From Mnemiopsis leidyi (Eukaryota > Ctenophora > Tentaculata > Lobata > Bolinopsidae): a DNA stretch of 21,211 bases. Made by a program: the position numbers and the translations under genes. The notes under the pieces are model-generated. The model searched no databases. It was not told the origin of the DNA and was given only the letters and a program-made list of their open reading frames with translations. This document shows, piece after piece, positions 10,901 through 18,422 of the stretch. The stretch is taken from assembly GCA_000226015.1 (NCBI GenBank), contig JH156737.1:40670-61880 (forward strand), written 5' to 3'. Position 1 is the stretch's first letter. The number at the start of each line of letters is the position of its first letter.

Positions 10901-13900
10901 CTAAAAGATCCAGTAACAGAGATATTTCCCTATATCCTAGCAGTATCCATCTTCAACTGGTCACAAAATGTAGCTGCGTTCAGTTTTCTCAGTCTCGTTA
11001 ACCCTGTCAGGTAAGAACATTCAGTTTATCAATATCTAGTTCAGATTTTAATCAGTTATTTCAATTTATGTGATTTATCTTTTGTTCAAACCATCAGGAT
11101 ATTGTACATCAATTATTGTTGACAGCACGTTTATACTTAAGTGTCATACTGGGATTTAATACTGAAGTTTTAGGTTTATTTTTCAAAATTCAATCAATAA
11201 TTTCGCCGTTTATGAGACATGACAGATATTAAGATTCAAGTCTGAAATCAAGCTAGCTTATGATAATAGCTGTCAATACATCAAACCCACGCGACCATGG
11301 ATATTTCCATACCTTGAGTCGGACTTAATGCACGCTAAATAACACAAAATGTGTCGCTATTGTGTTCCCAGGCTGTATCCATGGAACCGGTCACCATTAC
11401 CCCATAGAACTCTTGGTGTAGAAGCATGGAACTATTTTTTCCTTTGTTGCTGTGTAGTGCGTGATCAATTACTGGGTCGTAGCTAATACAATCACTATCA
11501 TGTAGTCAGGTAGAAATATGTCATGACGTCATAAAATGGTGCCCAAGTTCTGCAGTCTACACGGTAATATACAGCTCTATGTATCCCCTGCAGTCCGCAA
11601 GACTTGGCAGAACTGCACACTGATTTCCGATAATCGGCCTGATTCTGGACAACGTTTGTACTTATTAAATATTAATCGGGAAGAGGATATTATATCATTA
11701 CACCCGGTTTAATAAACAGCCAAGGATTTCAATGTTACATATGTAATCATGTAATATTAAATATACTGTACTTTAAATCTTCATGAAATGTTATTTTTAA
11801 TAGAGGTGAATTACAGTTCATCTTAGTGTTGAATTTATAGTCCTGTATAGGGTTGTAAGTAATGGTGATTGGTGCTACAGCAATTTTATTGGATCTTCTT
11901 TTAAAGGGCGTATAAAAAGTGCTAATCACAAATCACAATTCTTATCAAGGGATGATGTAGGTCAATATTCGGAGGGCGCCCCGACTCGACTGGTAACTCG
12001 TACCATCGGATTTTCCTTTTCAAATAATGCTATTCACGCGACATTATTGTTTTCTCCAAAACGTAAAAGTATTCCCAGTAAAAACCCTCATTGCCAGTAA
12101 AAACACAACCGAGTTAGCTAGTAGCTACAAAGGTGAAGGAGTAGGCAAACTGTAACGCCACATTCTCCAGCCCTGGCGAAACTGTAACATTACACATTCT
12201 CAATATCCTCTCTATCACAAAAGTAGAGGAAGATATTACACAGATTATCGGTATAACCACTGTTATATAACCACTGTTATTGTAGCGTCCCGTTTTGCCG
12301 ATGTTACGGGGAACACGTGGGGTCTGTTCAAGGAGTAGATGGTTATAGCACACCCCGCAAGAGACGGGATCAAGATAAGTGACATCAGGATCAGACTGAT
12401 CTGGGTAAAGTCCACCAGTTGGCCAGTTGTAACGTTAGTTCAGTCACATCTTATTCGACTCAGTAGGAAGGATACTTGTAGAGTATCGTGTCTAAACAGT
12501 GTAATAACTCTGATAAGCAGCAGGAGGAAGAAGAGGAAGATTATTGATAGCACTCCTCACTAAGGATTTGTTGATGGAGAGAGTTCTGACTAAACAGAAA
12601 ACTGCGGTGATGAACACTGCAAACTGTTGAGCGGTAGGAAGGGTAGCTAGAACTATAGAGCAGTCTGCTGAGGAGGTGATGTTGTCTCCGGGGGTCAGGA
12701 GGGAGATGTAGGATGTTGAGAGGAGGATGAAACAGAAACAGACAAACAGATCTGTAAAGTTGAGGAAGATGAAGAGGGTCCTGCTACCCAAATAAACATA
12801 TTGCAGGCAACTAAAATATGCAGACTTAAATGATTCGGGCAGACCTTTAATTATAATATTTTATTTAATTATAATTGTTGTATTGCAGCTGCAAGATTTC
12901 AAATTTACCGAGGATAACTATCGGAACTGTAAACAGAAATGACCTTGTTTCATTAAGAGCTGGTAATTTCAATGTGCTGCTTACACATAACATATTACAA
13001 TTAGAAATCTCACCTGGAGCTATATAACACCTGTCTCAAGTTGGATTTGTCTGAAATAGTAACGAGAACATTTTACTTATTCATTTACAACAGGGATTAT
13101 TGTAGATCATTTGTAGAATTAGTTGTGACGTACTAGTTACTGGTTGAACAGTGAGTTTTGTGTAATTAATGCGTGTACCAGGTTTTTTACTTACATCTAA
13201 CAGCTACGGTACTACAAAGACTATTAACATGGGAAGCTGGATTATCATGCGCTAAAATGGCTTTCAAGTCTTTTATAGTCGTTATCGACTATATAATTTC
13301 CTCCGTAATAATATTATTTCTCTCGAAAATCGAATAGCACATTTCCATTTCACGCTTCTGCGCACGCTGCTGCACAGTGCACTTTGTAAAGTGACCTCGA
13401 ATTAACTGCACCATACACCTCCAGTTAATCAGTTCTTAAATATGTGATTTTCAACTCACTAACTGATGCCAACTACCTCTGTAACATGTTTATCTAACTA
13501 ACCACTTTACAACAACTTATTTCAGTTACTCAGTAGCTAACTGTATGAAGAGAGTGTTCACAATAGCAATGTCTCTGTTTATCCTGAAGAACCCTGTTTC
13601 TTCCTCCAATCTGCTGGGCATGGGAGCTGCTATTGGTGGTGTAGCACTGTATAACAAGGTGCTTGTTGTTTTATCATTTTTTACTTGTACCTTTATGAAC
13701 ACCTTTATAACAAGGTGCTTGTTGATCTTTTAAGTTACATTTTAGTTACATTCTATCCTTGATAACGTGGCCCTATTTTCTTGGTTCTCTAGGTTGAATG
13801 ATTTGTTGTTTTTATGGTTGCCCCGAAAGTCCAAAACACAAGTTCCCTGTTTCAGATAAAGTACGATGAGAACTACATGGAGAAGATGAAATTACCGACA

Positions 13901-14074
13901 ACTGTGAAACATCTCCCCAACTCTAACGGCCAACTCCATCCCTCCAACGGTCTCCGTCCTAAACCACACCAGTCTGCATCTACTAAATCTCACACCGCCT
14001 TGTTTATTGACAATAATAGTTTACAGACCTTGAAATCAAGGGATTCTTATATGAATGGTTCGTTTGTAGCTTGA
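1905..14074 (+). CDS. SLC35E1: SLC35E1-like transporter (TPT / nucleotide-sugar transporter family), 9 exons
   Basis: Exons by my reading: 1905-2076, 2378-2488, 2604-2713, 3003-3068, 3751-3888, 9889-10011, 10895-11010, 13526-13658, 13856-14074. They join in frame to 1188 nt, 395 aa plus TGA. The product is a predicted ten-helix Golgi/ER-type membrane carrier of the triose-phosphate/nucleotide-sugar family; the substrate of SLC35E1 is not established. Visible family marks: FPFPLT (about 59-64), LPLSFGK (102-108), [10 protein letters not shown] (122-131, matching KVPVSYAHTVK), SFTEVLFD in exon 5, [10 protein letters not shown] (279-288, with the paired K-R of the family) and NPV..SN..GM near the last helix, then a polar 70-residue tail. 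Length suits the family (about 410 aa in human). An in-frame TAG lies 12 bases before the ATG, so 1905 is the first start unless a 5' exon exists. The exon 1/2 junction is the only unsure one. Convergent with eIF3B; intron 5 hosts an antisense gene. Confidence 0.9.
2108..2239 (+). repeat. Two tandem 66-bp units in intron 1
   Basis: Copy 1 is 2108-2173 and copy 2 is 2174-2239; they differ at only a few positions. The unit is a multiple of three, so the frame of exon 1 stays open through both copies and ends at 2276, repeating a 22-residue peptide. It lies inside the predicted intron, so the open frame is probably incidental, but an intron-retained 123-aa product is possible on paper. Confidence 0.85.
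3671..3710 (+). repeat. Partial duplicate of the start of exon 5 (SLC35E1-like)
   Basis: Bases 3671-3710 repeat the acceptor-proximal start of exon 5 (3751-3790) at an offset of exactly 80 bp with two or three differences. The duplicate keeps an AG just before it and a GT (GTACCT) 36 bases in. If spliced as a mini-exon it would add 12 in-frame residues. If its acceptor were used with read-through to exon 5 the frame would break, because 80 is not a multiple of three. Confidence 0.85.
3889..5510 (+). other. Intron 5, left part: no gene seen
   Basis: After the GTAAGT donor this 1.6-kb stretch is AT-rich with scattered short open frames (for example minus 4531-4346 and 5278-4995) that show no domain or motif. 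I see nothing supportable in it. Confidence 0.5.
5511..5642 (+). repeat. Left arm A of the inverted repeat
   Basis: Pairs with 7275-7406. Contains a 12-bp perfect hairpin at 5529-5555 (TACTTTTTTGCC, loop GAA, then its complement) and the tandem CGGTGTC units at its inner end. Confidence 0.9.
6300..6356 (+). repeat. Arm B of a second inverted repeat
   Basis: This 57-bp stretch (core GGTCTCAGGCGGACGC) is repeated inverted at 7482-7540, with one 2-bp gap and a few mismatches. It ends in TTTCCATCTCT, the same 11-mer that opens arm A. It lies inside the A-A' interval while its partner lies outside, so the two inverted repeats interleave. An 18-bp perfect palindrome, TCAAAGAAGCTTCTTTGA, follows at 6368-6385. 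Confidence 0.85.
7275..7406 (-). repeat. Right arm A' of the inverted repeat
   Basis: Reverse complement of 5511-5642 with about 95% identity by eye. Its hairpin at 7362-7388 has 12 pairs, with G-C where the left arm has A-T at the second pair. Confidence 0.9.
7482..7540 (-). repeat. Arm B' of the second inverted repeat
   Basis: Inverted partner of 6300-6356. It sits 75 bp beyond arm A' and about 70 bp from the 3' end of the pentraxin coding region, so it may lie within that gene's 3' flank or UTR. Confidence 0.85.
7594..7599 (-). terminator. Poly(A) signal candidate of the pentraxin gene
   Basis: The complement reads AATAAA just after the TAA stop, with a second overlapping-type AATAAA at the stop itself (TTTAATAAAAG). 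This sits about 50 bp before the inner inverted repeat arm at 7482-7540, so the transcript end falls close to that repeat. Confidence 0.5.
7608..9264 (-). CDS. Membrane-anchored pentraxin-domain protein with coiled coil, 2 exons
   Basis: Exons 9264-8049 and 7870-7608 (GTAAGA donor, TTTTCAG acceptor) join in frame to 492 aa. Order: hydrophobic signal peptide (1-19), pentraxin/LamG-type domain (about 25-205), coiled coil (about 240-385), one membrane helix (about 412-438), basic Cys-rich juxtamembrane stretch, 50-residue acidic cytosolic tail. HYCLSWNS at 121-128 fits the pentraxin signature H-x-C-x-[ST]-W-x-[ST]; Cys56 and Cys123 fit the conserved disulfide. The calcium segment reads [10 protein letters not shown], only partly like the EQD of CRP, so calcium binding is uncertain. 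Several N-glycosylation sequons (N113, N127, N256, N284, N340, N354, N381). A type I cell-surface lectin-like or adhesion protein is inferred; ligand unknown. It lies wholly inside intron 5 of the SLC35E1-like gene, antisense. Poly(A) signal AATAAA overlaps the stop region (complement of 7594-7599). No lesions seen. Confidence 0.85.
9262..9270 (-). promoter_or_regulatory. Start-stop mini-uORF abutting the pentraxin gene start
   Basis: On the minus strand the start codon is directly preceded by ATG TAG, giving ATGTAGATG. If the 5'UTR includes this, scanning ribosomes meet a start-stop pair with no elongation codons just before the real ATG. Such elements are known to stall or reduce initiation; whether it acts here is inference. 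Confidence 0.45.
9271..9888 (+). other. Intron 5, right part / 5' flank of the pentraxin gene
   Basis: Holds the presumed promoter of the antisense pentraxin gene, without a recognisable core element. A 10-bp inverted repeat (GGCCTTTTTT at 9458-9467 against AAAAAAGGCC at 9488-9497) could form a hairpin with a 20-nt loop. The exon 6 acceptor CCCACAG closes the intron. Confidence 0.4.
10012..10894 (+). other. Intron 6, nothing seen
   Basis: GTGAGT donor and TTTACAG acceptor. No coding-like tract, repeat or RNA gene seen. Confidence 0.5.
11011..12043 (+). other. Intron 7, left part, nothing firm
   Basis: Starts with a GTAAGA donor. Short open frames only (for example minus 11929-11747). No recognisable element before the GPCR pseudogene. 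Confidence 0.5.
12044..12791 (-). pseudogene. Class A (rhodopsin-like) GPCR pseudogene, TM2 to TM7
   Basis: Read on the minus strand over three frames the pieces follow GPCR order. TM2: [18 protein letters not shown]3: Cys, then a helix ending in VRTLSI where DRY normally sits. TM4: [17 protein letters not shown]. Extracellular loop 2 has a Cys. TM5: [21 protein letters not shown]6: [19 protein letters not shown]7: [11 protein letters not shown] then NSVVF, a degenerate NPxxY. Lesions: a one-base frameshift near 12551-12556; an in-frame TGA at 12442-12440; a 14-bp tandem duplication at 12252-12279 that shifts frame in TM6; a one-base shift near 12112-12116 in TM7. TM1 and the N-terminus are not seen; they may be in another exon or lost. 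It lies antisense in intron 7 of the SLC35E1-like gene. Ligand class cannot be told. Confidence 0.72.
12252..12279. repeat. 14-bp tandem duplication inside the GPCR pseudogene
   Basis: TATAACCACTGTTA occurs twice back to back at 12252-12265 and 12266-12279. Removing one copy restores the reading frame of TM6, so the duplication is a frame-breaking lesion, probably from replication slippage. Confidence 0.9.
12792..13525 (+). other. Intron 7, right part
   Basis: The minus frame leading into the GPCR pseudogene stays open for about 30 more codons upstream of 12791 but does not look like TM1. The rest is AT-rich with TTTAATTATAAT present twice near 12845-12875. No gene seen. Confidence 0.4.
13706..13724 (+). 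repeat. Duplicate of the exon 8 splice donor (SLC35E1-like)
   Basis: A 19-bp stretch spanning the last bases of exon 8 and its donor (13650-13668) recurs exactly at 13706-13724, 56 bp downstream in intron 8. Both copies carry the identical AACAAG/GTGCTT junction. Use of the downstream copy would add 56 nt and shift the frame. Confidence 0.85.
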
Positions 14075-15256
14075 TCTCCGCATATTCTTCATGGGTGATG
14101 TTAGTAATAAGGTGACGATACACGAACACAGCACTATATACATTTTCAGTTCTAGGCTTATCGGTAATGCGAATGCTAGAAAGATTTCTGGCCTTGAAGT
14201 TTGTTACAATTAAACCATAAATTCTAATGTTAGCATACAACGAGAGTTGCTGCTGACGCACATTATTGAGAGTTTTTGTTCGTGTATGCGTCACTATTTA
14301 AAGTTTAATTTATTAGTTGAAGTTAAATTAGATAATTGTGTAAACACTTTTGGGGCCTATAAGTAATAATTTTTTGAGTATTTCGCTGGCAATTTGCGAT
14401 CAGACATTGCAATGACAATAGCTGTGTTTGCTGCTTTAAGAGGCCGTTATCGATTGGGACGTGTCCTAACTTGCTTGTATTATTTTAACATATTTCGTTA
14501 CATTGATTTTGGCTGCCATTTTCGCTGCCATGCGGAACCGGGAACGACCAAAATTCTTACCGCCTACAAGCTCTTTGAGATTTTAAAGTCCATCAAATTG
14601 AATAAAGATCGAACGGATATTACCTTTCATGCTTTCCCCAAGCTACAAACGTGTCCAATACTTCAAAAATTCCTGTAAAAAGTTGAAAGTTGAGCAGCCC
14701 GCCCGTCGTTTAATAAACGTAGTTCGTACAATCGTAACTTGTTGATTTGATTAATGCTACATTTCACTGACCTTTAATGTAACCACCTCGATGATTAAAC
14801 CGTCAGAATGTTCAAATCTCATCCGTAATAATGTTAAAAAGATTTTCATATTTCCTTTGTCCTCATAAATTTCGCCAATTTGTGCCAAGATAGCCGCATG
14901 TAAGGATAACCGTAAATCCATCACCGGCCAGGAAAGTCTATGGAACATTACGGTCAATCTCCTACACACGTTATACCAAGTAAGGGAATGTACTGCAATA
15001 ACATGTTCAAATAGTGTGTCCGCACGTTCCTCTACAATTTAGGTCAGAAAAAGTATAATGAGAGCATTACACAGTGAAATAATGATAGCATTATACAGTG
15101 CATATTGTATGTATAAGAGGAGATTATAGGGGCACCTTTTGAGGGCTAAGTTCTGCTTATTTGTGCGTGCCCACTGCCCATCTACGTTTGGCGTTTGTGC
15201 TCATGTACAGATACGACGATTTAAAGGAGAGTTTTTGTATAGATTTAAAAAAATCA
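14075..15256 (+). other. 3' flank of the SLC35E1-like gene, no firm gene
   Basis: AATAAA candidates for the SLC35E1-like transcript lie at 14601-14606 and 14712-14717. A plus-strand open frame (14394-14678) and a minus one (14969-14757) look slightly protein-like but carry no domain I can defend. Confidence 0.4.
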
Positions 15257-16360
15257 CTATAATAATGTATTAATGAATTTTGACAAATGAAGCTTACTTT
15301 TTAAACGCCAAAAGGCATAAATTTCATTGTAATATATAACATCGCTTTGTTCAGTAAATAGCATATTAATATATTCTGGGAAGTAGATTTTTTTGAATAT
15401 TGATTTTAGAAAATAAAAGTGGTTTTTAAACATGAAGTAAACATCATTTCTAGAGTATTCTTGCCATAATTGCTCGACAGACAAGTAAATTGGAGCGAAA
15501 ATTTTATTAGACGGTATAACGTTCAGGATTAAAACACCACTTTTATTTTCTGCACTGAAATGATAATAAGTTTGATATAATTTCATCTGTCATTTATGAG
15601 TTCATGAACATGCAGCAATTTTATTTGAAATTTTTCCGGGAATATAGATTTTTTGGAAAAGTTTTCTCACAAGAGAGGTAAAGTTTACTGTGAACACAGA
15701 CAGATATAAATTTTGGTTGAACATAGAAGACATATAGCAGTAAGCAGATGGTAAGAAACGTTGTAATGCAACAGCATCTGGTCCAGGTGTTTGTACCCTC
15801 TATACCTAAAACCTGTGTTTGTCGTTGCCGTAAAGGTCACTACATTAGTGGGCCAGATCAATAATTCAACTGGACTGTTTTGTTTCATTCAAAGTGTAAT
15901 AAAATTCATTCCTGAATATTGCTTAATGCGAATTCTATTTCGAATTGCTGTGTTCTCAGATCTCAGGATTGCTTGTTATTATTGACAGCGGCAATGTAGT
16001 TTAATGGTAAATGTTTCTACTTTATATTTTAAGTTGTCGAAATCTGTGAAGATTGACATTTTAATTTCGCGAATGTAAATTGGTGTCTCTTTTATATGTA
16101 TATTGATTTTATCCGCAATTCTGAAGACAAAACTGTTTAATGACTTATTAATACCATCTCTAGTTAAAATTCCCTTCAGCAGTAACAAATGAGATGGGCG
16201 AATTTAAAAGCGTTCCTCCAATGTATCTTATTTTCAGTGTAGGAAACCACGTGAATAGCCATACAGAGAAATCCAGGAATGTTTTACATTCCTGATAGTC
16301 CGTGTCTTGCTTGTCGGGGTTCACACATCGATTGAATGATATGAGGATACTTCTCACAAT
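15257..16360 (-). pseudogene. Coding-like minus-strand tracts, possibly a decayed gene
   Basis: Three open stretches: 16357-16160, 16188-15979 and 15586-15257. The first two overlap, and the sense passes from one to the other at about 16190 (LLNSP to HLLLLKGILTRDGINKSL) as if by a single-base frameshift. The third (containing YLSVEQLWQEYSRNDVYFMF) follows after 390 bp with stops. I recognise no family. Compositional chance in AT-rich DNA cannot be excluded. Confidence 0.25.
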
Positions 16361-17527
16361 TTTCGTATACTATCCGCTATTCTGAAATATTTCAGCAATT
16401 ACATGTACTATATGCCACAGAGCTTATCTATAATAAGGAATTAATACACAAAAATGTGTTAATTGTTAATAAAAGTGCATGTTATTTTGTTCCATGTTGT
16501 CTTACACTTTACAATAAGGTTTAGCTGTCGCAATAACTGTAGAAATAGATTTACCGCTCCCAAAAAGGTACAATAAGCGTACTTAGTTAGCTAACAGTTA
16601 TTGCTCTAACTGGAGACTTGTAAATTTCTTAGAAATGGACTTTTAACTTAAATATCCTGTATACCATAGTATTGTCCTGTATACTGTAGTACTATCTTGT
16701 ATACTATAGTACTAAAGCACTTAATGATAAAAATGATATTTTCAATATTTCTAGTTCCTGCCATTAATGACTACGCCGCAACTTATAATTTGCTTAGTTC
16801 TAGAGCATTCGTTGGAGCACAAATTCTCAAATTATTTCTTGTGACTAGATTCAAATTTCAAAATTAAACTACCCAGCTGAACAGTGAACAGATAAGACCT
16901 GCAGGTTCATGCCAACTATATCATACTTATTTATATCTGTCTCATAGTATAACATCCACCAACTTTACTTCAATTTACTTCACGACGCTCTTACAAACAA
17001 TAGTGTGAAAGTTGAGTGGTGTGAAATGAGATTTGATACTGCAGAGTAAGCCAAATGAGGATGGAAAGTGACTGGCATGGTAAATTAAATGTATGACCCA
17101 TTGACCTAAGTGCTTTTTCATCTTTTTTTGTCCAATCTAACTTAAGTTTTGAATAGGCTCATAACAATCTCTTGTTCTAGAGCTTGCTAATTACTTTTTT
17201 AAGTATTTAGTCTTATTGCAGGCCCTAAGTATGAATCCATTTTGTCATAATTTGATGTGACGTAAAAGTCACGCCCCAAAGCCGTAATGAACTCGTTATT
17301 TGTAGCACGCAAGGTAAAAGATATAAACAAATTTTATTGTCAGCATTACAGATGCCAGCATAGTTGCCGCGCGCGGAGCGCGTTGAAAAACAAGATGTCC
17401 ATGATCTGCCGACAAGACTATACTACGTGCGTGACCTCTATTAACTTGTACGGTCGCCGCTTACCTTACTTAAAATTTTCTGGACTGTTCATGTTCAAAG
17501 ACAAATCATTTGTTCTGCTTGTCACTT
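16361..17527. other. Gene-free stretch before the SINE tail
   Basis: AT-rich apart from a short GC island GCCGCGCGCGG at 17369-17379, which resembles GCCGCGCGCGG at 319-329 on the same side of the other SINE-tail copy. No gene seen. Confidence 0.4.
16656..16714. repeat. Three tandem 20-bp units
   Basis: CCTGTATACCATAGTATTGT and two near copies follow one another at 16656, 16676 and 16696. Nothing else is visible nearby. Confidence 0.85.
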
Positions 17528-17598
17528 GACGAGATTATATCCGTCTACCGTTCTTACGTTCAGCTTTGAGCTGCGAGAGTCGGGTATCACCGCGACAA
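17528..17598 (-). repeat. Second copy of the SINE tail
   Basis: Matches 369-425: both hold GATTATATCCGTCTA and GGGTATCACCGCGACAA in the same order and orientation; this copy has about 14 extra bases in the middle. No tRNA-like head is seen beside it, so it may be a headless fragment or a related repeat. Confidence 0.75.
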
Positions 17599-18289
17599 CT
17601 TGTCACTGATATAAAATACAGGTGTTTAACAGGATTCAGTAAGACAAGTTAGACTCTTAACTGGAGATAAAACCGTCAAATAGTTCGTTACTGAAAGTGA
17701 AGCACCCACGTTGCCTGCACTTTGTCAAGAGGCGGAAAGTGTAGAAAACATTAGCTAGATCCGATAATAACACTACAAAAGTAGTACAGAAAATAAGTTG
17801 TATCAAAACTTCTACTAAAATAAATATAGCTAGGGCTATATATAAATATAGCATGGCAAAATTCCTGATCAATGACGAAAAATCATTTAGTTAAATCCCA
17901 CTTAGAGCATCATCAGGAAAAAGTTGTAATTACAAAATCAGCTTTGAAACCACAAAAAATCGTTTATTAGTATCAAGGATTACATTAATCGTCAAGTTTT
18001 GTTACAAATAATTTTCTGTATTACACTTGAAATGCTATAACCAAATCTGGAGCAATGCCCTACAGCATAGTTCTGATAAAATCTGCCCAGCAATATGCAG
18101 TAAATTTTACGCAATGCCAAGAATACTTTCCATAAACGAAAATTCAAAAAGTTATCCCGAAAATCATAAATTAAAACTACAGCTAAGCCCGTTTCAACCT
18201 CGCAATTGTGGCACTTACTGTAAATAATATTAATATTGAGCTTGCCAGTCCCGTGCGATACCGAGCAAGGATGAAAATCAGATAATAGC
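17599..18289. other. Gene-free stretch between the SINE tail and the eIF3B 3' end
   Basis: Probable eIF3B 3'UTR and flank; long but featureless open frames on both strands (minus from 18426, plus from 18027) show no domain. Confidence 0.4.
17963..17968 (-). terminator. Possible poly(A) signal of eIF3B
   Basis: The complement of TTTATT gives AATAAA about 455 bp after the eIF3B stop. I saw no canonical signal between it and the stop. Weak on its own. Confidence 0.3.
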
Positions 18290-18420
18290 AACACGTGATG
18301 AAACGCGCGTGAGCGTCGTGATGACGTCACGTTACCGGACAACGCGTGACGTTGTCCTGGAGACGGCTGCACCCGAGCGAACATGGGCTCAGAGGCAGCG
18401 GGGTTGCGTTGCGACTTGGG
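18290..18420 (-). other. CpG-rich block just after the eIF3B stop
   Basis: In an AT-rich setting this 130 bp is dense in CG. It contains CACGTG (18292-18297), the CRE-type palindrome TGACGTCA (18322-18329) and an 8-bp perfect hairpin GGACAACG / CGTTGTCC (18337-18344 and 18350-18357). It falls in the expected eIF3B 3'UTR. It may be a UTR structure, an unmarked promoter, or a repeat fragment. Confidence 0.5.
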
Positions 18421-18422
18421 GA

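Noticed and set aside
12490..12581. A short intron (GTGAGG to CTTATCAG) in the GPCR relic instead of a frameshift
   Set aside because: The pyrimidine-rich stretch looks like an acceptor, but donor and acceptor phases do not match (0 versus 2) and splicing would delete TM4.
14394..14678. THAP-type DNA-binding domain, from the motif ITFHAFPK in a plus-strand open frame
   Set aside because: The zinc ligands are not in THAP spacing before the motif and the conserved Trp after it is missing; one short motif is not enough.
14757..14969. A TPR-like exon on the minus strand (AQIGEIYEDKGN)
   Set aside because: Resembles part of a single TPR helix only; no second repeat and no supporting splice partners.
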